Shown: positions 10,391 to 17,591 of the stretch, piece after piece
How the letters are laid out: each line of letters begins with the position of its first letter
Numbering within the stretch: the stretch's first letter is position 1
Source of the DNA: Pseudomonadota bacterium
Lineage (GTDB): Bacteria; Pseudomonadota; Alphaproteobacteria; SMXQ01
Direction: 5' to 3'
DNA length: 39,639 bases
Assembly: GCA_022566265.1 (NCBI GenBank)
Contig: JADFJG010000019.1
Coordinates: 1-39,639 of the forward strand
Translations under genes and position numbers: made by a program
The notes under the pieces: generated by a model
Told to the model about the DNA's origin: nothing
What the model saw: the letters and a program-made list of their open reading frames with translations, nothing else
The model's database searches: none

Positions 10391-10484
10391 TCATACACAT
10401 CGCCGGCGCGATTCCAAGGGGATTGCGCCACCGCCGTAATCGTGCTCAGACTATGGCTCTTCACCCCAGCATACGGGGTCGCCA

Positions 10485-10958
10485 ATGCCTTACAGGGAAG
10501 CCACCACCTGGATCCTGATCGCCGACGGCGCCCGCGCACAGATCATCGCCAACGAGGGGCCGGGCAAGGGCCTCAAGCCGATCCCCGGGGGGGCCTATCG
10601 GGGCGCCAACCTGCCCACCCGCGAGATGGTCTCCGACAAGCCCGGGCGCACCTATGACCGCGGCGGAACGGGCGGCTGGACGGCCACCGGCCGGCACGCC
10701 ATGGAGCCCCGCACCGACTGGCACCGGTTCGAAAAAGAGAGGTTCGCGCGCGCCATGGCCAAGGTCCTGGACAAGGCCTCGGACGCCAACGCCTTCGATC
10801 GCCTGGTACTGGTCGCCCCGCCCCAGACCCTTGGCGAGTTGCGGACCGCCTTGAAAAAACGGACCAGCGCCCGGATCACCGCCGAGCTCGCCAAGGACCT
10901 CACCAACGTCCCGATCCACGATCTGGGGGGCCATCTCGACGGCGTGGTCGCGCTTTAG
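10485..10958 (+). CDS. Host attachment family protein
   Basis: A 157-residue protein with the pattern of the host-attachment family (PF10116), named after a protein required for attachment to host cells and related in fold to archaeo-eukaryotic release-factor domains. Visible features are WILIADGARAQII at the start, a Gly/Arg-rich linker, FEKERFARAMAKVL, DRLVLVAPPQTLGELR, and the end NVPIHDLGGHL. The exact biochemical role of the family is not settled. A GGGG run lies about 6 bases before ATG 10485. It is divergent from guaB. Its TAG stop lies inside the left terminal repeat of the MITE-like element that follows, so the native C-terminus may have been altered by that insertion. Confidence 0.88.
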   Translation: MPYREATTWILIADGARAQIIANEGPGKGLKPIPGGAYRGANLPTREMVSDKPGRTYDRGGTGGWTATGRHAMEPRTDWHRFEKERFARAMAKVLDKASDANAFDRLVLVAPPQTLGELRTALKKRTSARITAELAKDLTNVPIHDLGGHLDGVVAL

Positions 10959-11222
10959 AGCACTATCCGACCAGATGGAATCGTTTGACCGGGATTATTT
11001 TGCGTCGTGGCTAGGCGCGCGCCGCATGGCGATGCTTGCGCATCGCCAATGGGTGCGCAACGACGCCACGGCGCAAAAGAACCCGGCCTTCGGTGGGGCA
11101 AAACGGCCCCTCGGATGCGTCGCGACGCTTGCCCGATGTCCTACATCGCGCCGCGCGCGCTCCTACCCGAGGGACCGTTTTGCCCCATCAAATCGCTTCC
11201 ATCTGGTCGGATAGTGCTCTAA
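10955..11222. mobile_element. MITE-like element: perfect 26-bp terminal inverted repeats with two internal hairpins
   Basis: Termini 10955-10980 and 11197-11222 are perfect reverse complements (TTAGAGCACTATCCGACC and on). Inside, 10998-11011 pairs with 11065-11078 (13 of 14), enclosing a smaller GGCGATG/CATCGCC hairpin at 11028-11047. A second pair, 11094-11114 with 11167-11187 (20 of 21), encloses a CGATGTCCTACATCG palindrome. The whole folds as a long stem closed by two hairpin arms. No transposase is present, so it would need one in trans. The terminal TTAG supplies the TAG stop of the host-attachment gene and, on the other strand, the TAG stop of rlmE. Open frames inside it look spurious. 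A structured non-coding RNA or a bidirectional terminator is an alternative reading. Confidence 0.8.
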
Positions 11223-11971
11223 TCCCGCATCATGCCTCGAAAGCCGGTGGCGACGAGGTAGATTTCCGCCGAATCGGCGCGCGACGCCTTGGGCTTGAAA
11301 TGCTTCACCGCCCTGAACTCCCGCTTGATGGCGTCGAGCAGCTGCTTTTCCGTGCCCCCGCGCAGCACCTTGGAGACGAAGGCGCCGCCCGGCGCCAGCA
11401 CCTCGCGGGCGAAGGCGTAGGCCGCCTCGGCCAGCGCCATGACGCGGAGATGATCGGTCGCCGAATGGCCCGTCGCCGGCGCCGCCATGTCGCTCAACAC
11501 CACATCGGCCGGCCCGTCCAGCGCCTCTTTGATGCGCGCCGGCGCGTCGTCGGCGAGGAAATCGAGCCGCAGCATCACGGCGCCCGGGACCGGGTCCATC
11601 TCGCCGATATCGACGGCGATGAGCTGGCCCGGAGCCTTGGACTTGGACTTGCCCGGCCGTATCCGCTCGGCGGTGACGGCGGTCCAGCCGCCCGGCGCCG
11701 CGCCGAGATCGACCACCCGCTTGCCGGCGCCGAGGATGTGGAATCGTTCATCGATGTGGATGAGCTTGAAGGCGGAGCGCGAACGAAGGCCGAGGCGCCT
11801 GGCCTCGGCGACGTAGGGGTCGTTGAGCTGACGCTCGAGCCAGCGGGTCGACGATGCCGTTCGCCGCTTCGCCGTCTTGACCTTGACGCCGGCGCCGCGT
11901 CCCAAGGGCGCGCCCGAACGGGTCCGCCCCCCGGTTCCGCCGCGTCCCCCGCCCCGGCCCGGCGCGCCCAT
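11219..11971 (-). CDS. rlmE: 23S rRNA (uridine-2'-O) methyltransferase RlmE (FtsJ/RrmJ)
   Basis: SAM-dependent methyltransferase that modifies a uridine in the A-loop of 23S rRNA in the 50S subunit. In this 250-residue protein the catalytic tetrad is visible as Lys69 (SAFKL), Asp161 (LSDMAAP), Lys201 (FVSKVLRGG) and Glu236 (SAEIYL). The SAM motif is DLGAAPGGW at 88-96. An extra Gly/Arg-rich stretch of about 30 residues precedes the conserved core; the true start could be internal. It lies 13 bp after the ppx/gppA gene on the same strand, a common alphaproteobacterial pairing. Its TAG stop falls in the right terminal repeat of the adjacent MITE-like element. Confidence 0.96.
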   Translation of the reverse strand: MGAPGRGGGRGGTGGRTRSGAPLGRGAGVKVKTAKRRTASSTRWLERQLNDPYVAEARRLGLRSRSAFKLIHIDERFHILGAGKRVVDLGAAPGGWTAVTAERIRPGKSKSKAPGQLIAVDIGEMDPVPGAVMLRLDFLADDAPARIKEALDGPADVVLSDMAAPATGHSATDHLRVMALAEAAYAFAREVLAPGGAFVSKVLRGGTEKQLLDAIKREFRAVKHFKPKASRADSAEIYLVATGFRGMMRD

Positions 11972-11984
11972 CGGCCCGGGCCCC

Positions 11985-13094
11985 TCAGGAACCCCGGGGC
12001 CGGGCGCCGGACCCGTTGCCGGACCCGCCGCCGGACCCGGCCTGCGCCGTCCGAAGGTCGGCTTCGGCCGACCGAAGGCCGGCGCGGCCCATCAGGCCGT
12101 GCAGGATGCCCTCGCGCAAGCCCCGATCGGCGACGACCAGACCCGGCGCCGGCCAGGTATTCAGGATGGCGTCGAGGATGGCGCAGCCGGCAAGCACGAG
12201 ATCGGCGCGGGCCGGCCCGACGCAGGGCTGCTCGGCGCGGGCGCGGCAATCCATGGCGAGAAGCTGGTTGTTGACGACGCGGATGGCGTCGGCGCTCAAA
12301 TACGACCCGTCCACCGCCTGGCGGTCGTAGCGCGGCAGCTTGAGGTGAATGCCGGCCAGCGTCGTCACCGTGCCCGAGGTGCCGAGCATCTGCGCCGCGC
12401 CGTCCACGATCATCGGGCGGATGCCATGAAGGGCGTCGAATTCCCTGAGCGGCGCCTCGACGTCGGCGATCATCGCATCGTAGACCGCGCGCGGAACGAT
12501 GTCGGACCCATGGGCTTCGGAGAGGTTGATGACGCCGAACGGCAGCGAGGCGCTGGCGATGACCGACGCCGCGCCATTGCCGTCTTGGCGGCGGACCCAC
12601 ATCAGCTCGGTGCTGCCGCCGCCGATGTCGAACACCAGGGCGTGGGAGACTTCCCGCTTGATCAGCGGCGCGCAGCCGGCGACGGCAAGCTTGGCCTCCT
12701 CGATCGAGGAGATGATCTCGATCTCGAGCCCGGTCTCCGATCGCACCCGGGCGAGGAAAAGATCGCGGTTGCCGGCCCGGCGGCAGGCTTCGGTGGCGAC
12801 GGAGCGCGCCCGGATGACCTGGCGCCGGCGCATCTTCATGGCGCAGACCTTGAGCGCGTCGATGGTGCGGTCCATGGCGGCGTCCGAGAGCGCGCCGCCC
12901 GGCTCCAGCCCCTCGCCGAGCCTGACGATGCGCGAGAAGGCGTCGATCACCCTGAAGCCGCCGTCCACCGGCCTGGCCACCAACAGGCGGCAGTTGTTGG
13001 TGCCGAGATCGAGCGCCGCATAGGCGCCTTGACGCCCCCCCTGGCGGCGGAGCGGATAGCGTCGCCGCCGCGTTCTCGAACGATACGCCCCCAT
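11985..13094 (-). CDS. Ppx/GppA family phosphatase
   Basis: A 369-residue ASKHA-fold phosphatase of the exopolyphosphatase / guanosine pentaphosphate phosphohydrolase family. Phosphate-binding motifs are AALDLGTNNCRLLVA near residue 25 and FDIGGGSTELMW near 175, and between them SVATEACRRAGN. It probably hydrolyses polyphosphate or pppGpp; which one cannot be told from motifs. It lacks the C-terminal HD-type domain of the long E. coli Ppx, which is normal for the short alphaproteobacterial form. The first 20 or so residues are Arg-rich and the C-terminus is Gly/Ser-rich. rlmE follows 13 bp later and is probably co-transcribed. Confidence 0.93.
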   Translation of the reverse strand: MGAYRSRTRRRRYPLRRQGGRQGAYAALDLGTNNCRLLVARPVDGGFRVIDAFSRIVRLGEGLEPGGALSDAAMDRTIDALKVCAMKMRRRQVIRARSVATEACRRAGNRDLFLARVRSETGLEIEIISSIEEAKLAVAGCAPLIKREVSHALVFDIGGGSTELMWVRRQDGNGAASVIASASLPFGVINLSEAHGSDIVPRAVYDAMIADVEAPLREFDALHGIRPMIVDGAAQMLGTSGTVTTLAGIHLKLPRYDRQAVDGSYLSADAIRVVNNQLLAMDCRARAEQPCVGPARADLVLAGCAILDAILNTWPAPGLVVADRGLREGILHGLMGRAGLRSAEADLRTAQAGSGGGSGNGSGARPRGS

Positions 13095-13543
13095 GGTCGC
13101 CGGACCCCCTGGCTCGATCCCCGGCGCGAGAAACGGGCGCCGGGGCCGGTTGTTTCGGCGATGTTACCGAAGATTGGCGTCGGACAGAAGCGCTAACTCG
13201 TTGTTCACACTTCGGTCCTAGAACTCGGCGGGCGCGCTGGTGGAAGAAATTTTGAACCACGGAGCACACCGAGAACACAGAGAAAGGGTGATCGGACCAC
13301 GGATGAGGTGCCAGACGACGAATTTTTCATTTCCGGTATTTGATTACTGTCCTCTGAATTCTGGCCTCTGTGATCTCCGTGATCTCAGTGGTTCAAACCC
13401 TTGGCGCCGGCGGGCGGTGACGGCATCACGCCGACTGATAAGGGGCGGCGGCTGTTCAAGCCGGCCCCTATATGTTAGGAATGCGGTGCCGTCGGCGGGG
13501 CGCCTCTTGGCTTCCGGCGCCCGTCGCCGGCCCATTTCCCCAC
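13095..13543. other. Intergenic region with an inverted repeat and a hairpin, before tRNA-Gln
   Basis: This stretch has no credible protein gene. It holds the CACnGAG-family inverted repeat at 13251-13397 (listed separately). A GC-rich hairpin at 13441-13469 has arms AGGGGC(GG)CGGCT and AGCCGGCCCCT around a GTTCA loop. The long frame that reads through the tRNA is rejected as coding. Confidence 0.7.
13251..13397. repeat. Second CACnGAG-family inverted repeat, 9-bp periodicity
   Basis: Arms 13251-13282 and 13366-13397 are reverse complements at 27 of 32 positions, both beginning TTTGAACCAC when read inward. Each arm is a 9-bp periodic series of CACnGAGnn ending CACAGAG. The 83-bp centre is AT-richer than its surroundings. 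It is the same family as the guaB-guaA element but with a 9-bp instead of an 8-bp period and a longer centre. Confidence 0.88.
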
Positions 13544-13617
13544 TGGGGGATAGTTTAACGGTAGAACTTCCGGCTCTGGACCGGATGGCCCAGGTTCGAA
13601 TCCTGGTCCCCCAGCCA
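13544..13617 (+). tRNA. tRNA-Gln (anticodon CUG)
   Basis: A full cloverleaf is readable. The acceptor stem TGGGGGA pairs with TCCCCCA. The D arm is GTTT...GAAC, and the anticodon stem TCCGG/CCGGA encloses the loop CTCTGGA with anticodon CTG. The T arm is CCAGG-TTCGAAT-CCTGG. The discriminator is G, and CCA is encoded (13615-13617). It precedes the PH-domain gene array by 62 bp; tRNA 3' ends are common integration sites, but no att duplication was seen. Confidence 0.96.
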
Positions 13618-13679
13618 TCACCGCGCACCCTTTCCCTAACCTATCTCGACCCCAATCACCCGACGGAAGGCGAGTAGGG

Positions 13680-14546
13680 ATGGCAGGCAAGCTCGATAAG
13701 ATGATCGCGCCGGACGAACGGGTGGTCTATCGCACCCGCCGTAGGATGCGGAACATCCTTGCCAATCTTTTCCTGATCCCTACGTGGGTCATCCTCGTAA
13801 CCCAACCGTTGCTGTGGAGGAGGGAGGTTGGCACCATTTGGGACTACATTGTGGTTATGCTCGTGACTATCTTATGCTTTGTGGCAGTTGTCACCTGGAA
13901 CATATGCACAAAGACTTTAGTGGTTACTAACCGCCGCTTCCTCTGCAAGACCGGCACGATCAAGCGGAAGATCCACGACATCGCGCTTTCCGAAGTCGAA
14001 AGAGTTCATTGCAACCGAATAAACTACCTAGTCCGCCACGGGATAATCCGGATACTAGCTCGAGAAATTACCTCGCTCTATTACGTCCCTGACGCAGAAG
14101 ATGTATGTAGGGCGATCAGGACAGAGTTGGGACTACAACAACCACCGGTACTGTCACGCAAACTCATCGTCTGGGGGTGGCTCGCGTTCCTCTTCATCGT
14201 GGCTTTGAGCATTAGTTTCGGGAATGAGGCCGGGTGGGGCTTCATTGGCATGTCAGACTGGGCCCGGACGTACATGCCTCTCCCTCAAGTGTTGGTCTTC
14301 TGTTTGATGGTGCCGTTCATACTTGGCGGTGTCTCGGCTGGCTACATTGTTGGTCCTGTTTTAGCGCTCACCATCTTGCGTATCTTCCTGTCGGCGGATG
14401 AGGTGAAGCAGTTGATCTGCCTTGGCTACAAACCGTTGGCCGGCGACAATTGGCGGAGTCGTCTAGATCGTTGTTTTCTCCGGCTTGGGGAGAGGTACGT
14501 AAGCTGGCTCTACGGTCAGCCGATCCGCTGTGAGGATGACGAGTAG
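13680..14546 (+). CDS. PH-domain (bPH2-like) membrane protein, array copy 1
   Basis: A 288-residue predicted membrane protein. The opening MAGKLDKMIAPDERVVYR is shared with the next two genes. Two hydrophobic segments follow (about 28-48 and 58-78), then a bacterial PH-like domain with the signature TKTLVVTNRRFL and IHDIALSEVERV (about 80-165). Two more membrane segments (about 165-185 and 205-240) and the conserved end SWLYGQPIRCEDDE complete it. Family proteins resemble YdbS/YdbT-type membrane PH domains of unclear function. Base composition is clearly more AT-rich than neighbouring core genes, suggesting transfer. The GAGTAGGG just before its ATG is the same junction as in the later copies. 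The stop is followed after 2 bases by the next ATG. Confidence 0.9.
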   Translation: MAGKLDKMIAPDERVVYRTRRRMRNILANLFLIPTWVILVTQPLLWRREVGTIWDYIVVMLVTILCFVAVVTWNICTKTLVVTNRRFLCKTGTIKRKIHDIALSEVERVHCNRINYLVRHGIIRILAREITSLYYVPDAEDVCRAIRTELGLQQPPVLSRKLIVWGWLAFLFIVALSISFGNEAGWGFIGMSDWARTYMPLPQVLVFCLMVPFILGGVSAGYIVGPVLALTILRIFLSADEVKQLICLGYKPLAGDNWRSRLDRCFLRLGERYVSWLYGQPIRCEDDE

Positions 14547-14548
14547 GG

Positions 14549-15409
14549 ATGGCGGGCAAGCTCGATGACATGATCGCGCCGGACGAGCGGGTGGTCTATC
14601 GCGCCCGCTACGGCTTTCGCGACGCCCTCACCAATCTGCTGCTGATCTCGGCGTGGATCGGCGTCATTTGGGTGGCGGTGAATTGGCCGGTGGGTTTCGA
14701 ACCTTGGGACACTTACTTTTTGCTCTCACTAATCTCGGGGTTTGGGGCATTTGAAACCTGGAGGGCATTCACGAAGACTTCGGTGGTTACCGACCGCCGC
14801 TTCCTCTACAAGGCTGGCTTCATCAATCCGAAAGTCCACGACATCGCGCTTTCCGAGATCGAGGGAGTCGCGTGCTACCCGAATGTTCTCTGGTTCCGCC
14901 AGGGTACGATCCGTGTGCGGGCTGGAGAGACCATCACGCGCCGCTTGGTCCCGGACGCCGAAAATACTTGCAGAGCGATCCGGACGGAGGCAGGTCTTCC
15001 GCAACCACCCCCGCTGGCGCGCAAGGTAATCGTCTGGGCGTGGCTCAATACCGTCTTCGTCATGGCAGTCACCCTGAGTTTCATGGTTGGGATCCTCTAT
15101 CAGGTCACATTGGCTTACGTGTGGCCGGCGACCGACGCGCCTCTCCTTGAGGTGCTCCACGACTTCGTGCTTTTACCGTCCATGATTGGCGCAGCCTTGA
15201 TCGGTGTCGTCGTTTCTACTGCGTTGGCGGTCACCGTCGCACGTATCTTTCTGTCGGTGAATGAAGCGAGCCAGTTGATATATCTCGCCTACGCATATCA
15301 ATCCGGCATCAAGTGGCTGGGCAGCCTTACCCGTGGTCATGTCTGGTTTGCGGAGCGGTTCCTAAGCCTTCTCTACGGTCAGACCATCCGCTGCGAGGAA
15401 AGCGAGTAG
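14549..15409 (+). CDS. PH-domain (bPH2-like) membrane protein, array copy 2
   Basis: A 286-residue paralogue of the preceding gene with the same plan: MAGKLDDMIAPDERVVYR, two membrane segments, a PH-like domain with TKTSVVTDRRFLYKAG and VHDIALSEIEGV, two membrane segments, and the end LLYGQTIRCEESE. It starts 2 bases after the stop of copy 1 (TAG-GG-ATG), an arrangement that favours termination-reinitiation, and the same junction leads to copy 3. Ends are better conserved than the middle between copies, as expected from old tandem duplication with divergence or gene conversion at the ends. The ligand of the PH-like domain is unknown. Confidence 0.9.
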   Translation: MAGKLDDMIAPDERVVYRARYGFRDALTNLLLISAWIGVIWVAVNWPVGFEPWDTYFLLSLISGFGAFETWRAFTKTSVVTDRRFLYKAGFINPKVHDIALSEIEGVACYPNVLWFRQGTIRVRAGETITRRLVPDAENTCRAIRTEAGLPQPPPLARKVIVWAWLNTVFVMAVTLSFMVGILYQVTLAYVWPATDAPLLEVLHDFVLLPSMIGAALIGVVVSTALAVTVARIFLSVNEASQLIYLAYAYQSGIKWLGSLTRGHVWFAERFLSLLYGQTIRCEESE

Positions 15410-15411
15410 GG

Positions 15412-16326
15412 ATGGCAGACAAACTCGATGACATGATCGCGCCGGACGAGCGGGTGATCTATCGGGTTCACAGACCGTGGCGGGAACTCCTTTGGTATCT
15501 CCTGCTCTACGCAGCGATGTGCATCCCGATGTGGCTGATCTGGTTTTGGTTTCCAGAGGCCAGTAATGGCGGTGAAATTTACTCCCTCTACCTAGTGGAT
15601 GGCGTTTTTCTCTTGCTGTTGATCGTGCTCTTCTTGTGGATCGTGGCATCGATGGCGCTCATCGCCTTCTTTTTGAGCAGCAGAACCACCGTGGTCACCG
15701 ACCGTCGTGTCCTCTACTCGACCGGCATTTTCAAGCCGAAGGTAATGGAGATACCTTTGGCCGACATCGAGGGGGTTGCCCATTTACGGATGATGCCTAG
15801 TAGCGGCGGCGTAAAAATCCGACTGCCAACCGGGAAATTTGTGTCGCCCTACTTTGGTTGGGGGTCGGCACGACTTTGTGCGGCCATCAAAGCCCGATTG
15901 GGGCTACCCCAACCGCCCGAGCCAACGCGAAAAGTCTTTCGTTGGGCGGGTTTTATTTGGGCCCTTCGACCGCTATCACTTTTTATCTTGCTTCTGGCAT
16001 TCATCTATACGCCTCTAATTGGCATTCTGATGAGTATTCTCGAGTGGCTTGACCCGAAACAGTTATCCAACCTTTCTATTCTCGTCGTGGCGGGCGCATT
16101 TTATCTTTTGATCAAGATAGCAATGCTCGTAGGCAACACCTTGGCGCTGTGTGTTGTGCGTGCCTTCCTTTCAGCACATGAAGCGAAACAATTGATCTGT
16201 CTTGGCTACGATCCGTTGTCCGGCGACAAGTGGTGGGACCGAATGTCTCGTCGTCGTATCCGGCATCGAGAAAGGCTCCTAAGCCTTCTCTACGGTCAGT
16301 CGATCCGCTGCGCGGATGGCGAGTAG
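15412..16326 (+). CDS. PH-domain (bPH2-like) membrane protein, array copy 3
   Basis: A 304-residue third paralogue. ATG 15412 is chosen over an upstream in-frame extension because it follows the copy 2 stop by 2 bases and gives the shared opening MADKLDDMIAPDERVIYR. Hydrophobic segments are at about 28-45 and 62-87, followed by the PH-like domain (SRTTVVTDRRVLYSTG, KVMEIPLADIEGVAHL). Then come two membrane segments (about 180-205 and 215-250) and the end SLLYGQSIRCADGE. It is the most diverged copy and is also AT-rich. A truncated fourth copy follows 2 bases after its stop. Confidence 0.9.
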   Translation: MADKLDDMIAPDERVIYRVHRPWRELLWYLLLYAAMCIPMWLIWFWFPEASNGGEIYSLYLVDGVFLLLLIVLFLWIVASMALIAFFLSSRTTVVTDRRVLYSTGIFKPKVMEIPLADIEGVAHLRMMPSSGGVKIRLPTGKFVSPYFGWGSARLCAAIKARLGLPQPPEPTRKVFRWAGFIWALRPLSLFILLLAFIYTPLIGILMSILEWLDPKQLSNLSILVVAGAFYLLIKIAMLVGNTLALCVVRAFLSAHEAKQLICLGYDPLSGDKWWDRMSRRRIRHRERLLSLLYGQSIRCADGE

Positions 16327-16328
16327 GG

Positions 16329-16400
16329 ATGGCAGGCACGCTGGATGATATGATTGCGGTGGACGAGCGAGTAGGTCGTGCGCAACGTCATCATCGATAA
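16329..16400 (+). pseudogene. Truncated fourth copy of the PH-domain array (23 codons)
   Basis: After the usual GAGTAGGG junction an ATG opens MAGTLDDMIAVDERV, clearly homologous to the starts of copies 1-3 (MAGKLDDMIAPDERV). It then loses similarity and stops after 23 codons at TAA 16398-16400. The CPBP protease gene starts inside it at GTG 16378. This is the scar of a deletion or of an imprecise junction between the array and the protease gene. It could still serve as a short coupling ORF for the protease. Confidence 0.85.
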
Positions 16401-17277
16401 TCCGGCACTCGGGCCACGGCCATCTGAACCGTCGCCGGTCTTCGCGGCGATACGCGCCCGCAGCCTGTTGGCAATGTTCGTTGCCGCTGGCGCGCTGTGG
16501 ATCGGTGCCTTTGTCCTCCTCTGGCCCGAGGAACTGGAGATCGAGGAGGCGCCGCTTCCGGACGCGCTGACGGGGCTCGCGCTTTACGCACTGCTGGCCC
16601 TATTCCTTTGGCTTGCCTGCCTGAGGGCAGGCGTGATCGACCGGTTTTCCCTGGGCCGGAGACCGGAGCGGCGCGAGACGTGGGCCTACATCCTTCTCGC
16701 CGTCCCCTTGATCGGGATGGCCGTGGTTGGTCTCTACATTCTATATTTGCCGCTCTCCTACTTTTTCCCGGCGTTCGTCACCGAGATTCTGTTGGAGGAG
16801 CTACCACCGTTGATATGGTGGCGCGCCGAGCCCCAATTCCTGCTCGCAAGCCTTATCAACGCGCTGATGATCGTGGTCATCGCCCCTGTCATCGAGGAAA
16901 CCTTCTTCAGAGGCTTTTTGCTGAGCAGATGGTGGCGCAAATACGGCGTTCCGAGGGCGGTCGTCTTCTCGTCACTGGCGTTCGCATTCGTCCATGTCGA
17001 TATTATCGGCGGGTTCGTATTCGGCGTCGTTCTGTCGCTGATCTACGTCAAGACCAAGTCGCTGATCGGGCCCATCATCGTTCACGCCAGCAACAACGCG
17101 ATTACTATTCTAGATGTTCTCCTCGAGGGCGTCGTTACCGGCGAGATCGAGATGGTCTATACCCTCGAAGAATTCCGGTCGTACTGGTGGCTGGCGCTCC
17201 TCGGCGCGGCGGTGGGCGTTCCCTGGCTCCTGTGGTTCGTCAAGAGGCTGCTCAGGCGCGAGGCCGTGGCTGCCTGA
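16378..17277 (+). CDS. CPBP family intramembrane glutamic (CAAX-type) endopeptidase
   Basis: A 299-residue integral membrane protein with about eight hydrophobic segments. The CPBP/ABI motifs are all present: EETFFR (Glu173, Glu174, Arg178), FAFVHVD (His206) and HASNN (His236, Asn240). Bacterial members include bacteriocin self-immunity and protein-processing enzymes; the substrate here is unknown. GTG 16378 has TAGG 2-5 bases upstream and lies inside the truncated fourth PH-domain copy. The sequence turns GC-rich again at this gene, so it may be older than the array. It may be read from the same transcript. Confidence 0.92.
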   Translation: MRNVIIDNPALGPRPSEPSPVFAAIRARSLLAMFVAAGALWIGAFVLLWPEELEIEEAPLPDALTGLALYALLALFLWLACLRAGVIDRFSLGRRPERRETWAYILLAVPLIGMAVVGLYILYLPLSYFFPAFVTEILLEELPPLIWWRAEPQFLLASLINALMIVVIAPVIEETFFRGFLLSRWWRKYGVPRAVVFSSLAFAFVHVDIIGGFVFGVVLSLIYVKTKSLIGPIIVHASNNAITILDVLLEGVVTGEIEMVYTLEEFRSYWWLALLGAAVGVPWLLWFVKRLLRREAVAA

Positions 17278-17409
17278 AAGGCGCCCCGCCTCGCCCACCC
17301 GGCCATTGTCAATCGGGCGGTGATTTGGCACCATGGGCGGGCAAGTTCTTGAAATGAACGATATCGGTGAAAAGTCATGACAGCCGAGACGACAGGGAGC
17401 GCTAAGACA

Positions 17410-17499
17410 ATGAAATATTTGGGTCTTTTGGGCGCCATCGGCGCCGTGATCGTGGCCGCGATGCCGGGCGCGACGGCCAAGTCGGTCGTCTGCGAGTAG
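17410..17499 (+). CDS. Possible 29-residue ORF consisting of a signal peptide only
   Basis: ATG 17410 opens a frame with Lys2, a hydrophobic core (YLGLLGAIGAVIVAAM) and a signal-peptidase-like site at GATA, then KSVVCE and a TAG. The sequence reads in frame for a further 26 codons beyond the stop. It therefore looks like a small exported protein broken by an early stop, or a genuinely tiny secreted peptide. There is only weak Shine-Dalgarno sequence upstream. Confidence 0.35.
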   Translation: MKYLGLLGAIGAVIVAAMPGATAKSVVCE

Positions 17500-17522
17500 C
17501 TTGACCCGAAGCCTGGGTTCGA

Positions 17523-17548
17523 GGGCGCCGCCTGGCCGGGCGGCGCCC
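17523..17548. terminator. GC-rich hairpin, possible terminator
   Basis: A perfect 10-bp stem GGGCGCCGCC / GGCGGCGCCC with a 6-base loop lies between the small signal-peptide ORF and the acyl-CoA synthetase gene. Only two T residues follow on the plus strand, so factor-independent termination would be weak. Confidence 0.45.
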
Positions 17549-17591
17549 TTGGCGGCTCGACCGATGCGGGACGCAGATAGCGAGCAGGGAT

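Larger units (their letters stand above)
17278..17591. other. Intergenic region between the CPBP protease and acyl-CoA synthetase genes
   Basis: This 314-base gap holds a possible 29-codon signal-peptide ORF (17410-17499) and a strong GC hairpin (17523-17548), both listed separately. Nothing else was recognised in it. Confidence 0.7.

Noticed and set aside
11007-11222. Short open frames inside the MITE-like element
   Set aside because: They are explained by the inverted-repeat structure, lack Shine-Dalgarno signals and end in the terminal repeat.
11575-13278. A 567-codon open frame on the minus strand
   Set aside because: It is a shifted frame of the ppx/gppA and rlmE genes, Arg/Pro-rich, with no motif.
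13544-13617. tRNA-Gln as an integration (att) site for the PH-domain array
   Set aside because: No duplicate of the tRNA 3' end and no integrase were found within the window.
13240-13677. Open frame reading through the tRNA-Gln gene
   Set aside because: It crosses an inverted repeat and a complete tRNA, has no domain and no plausible start signal. Only the last three codons resemble the array junction.
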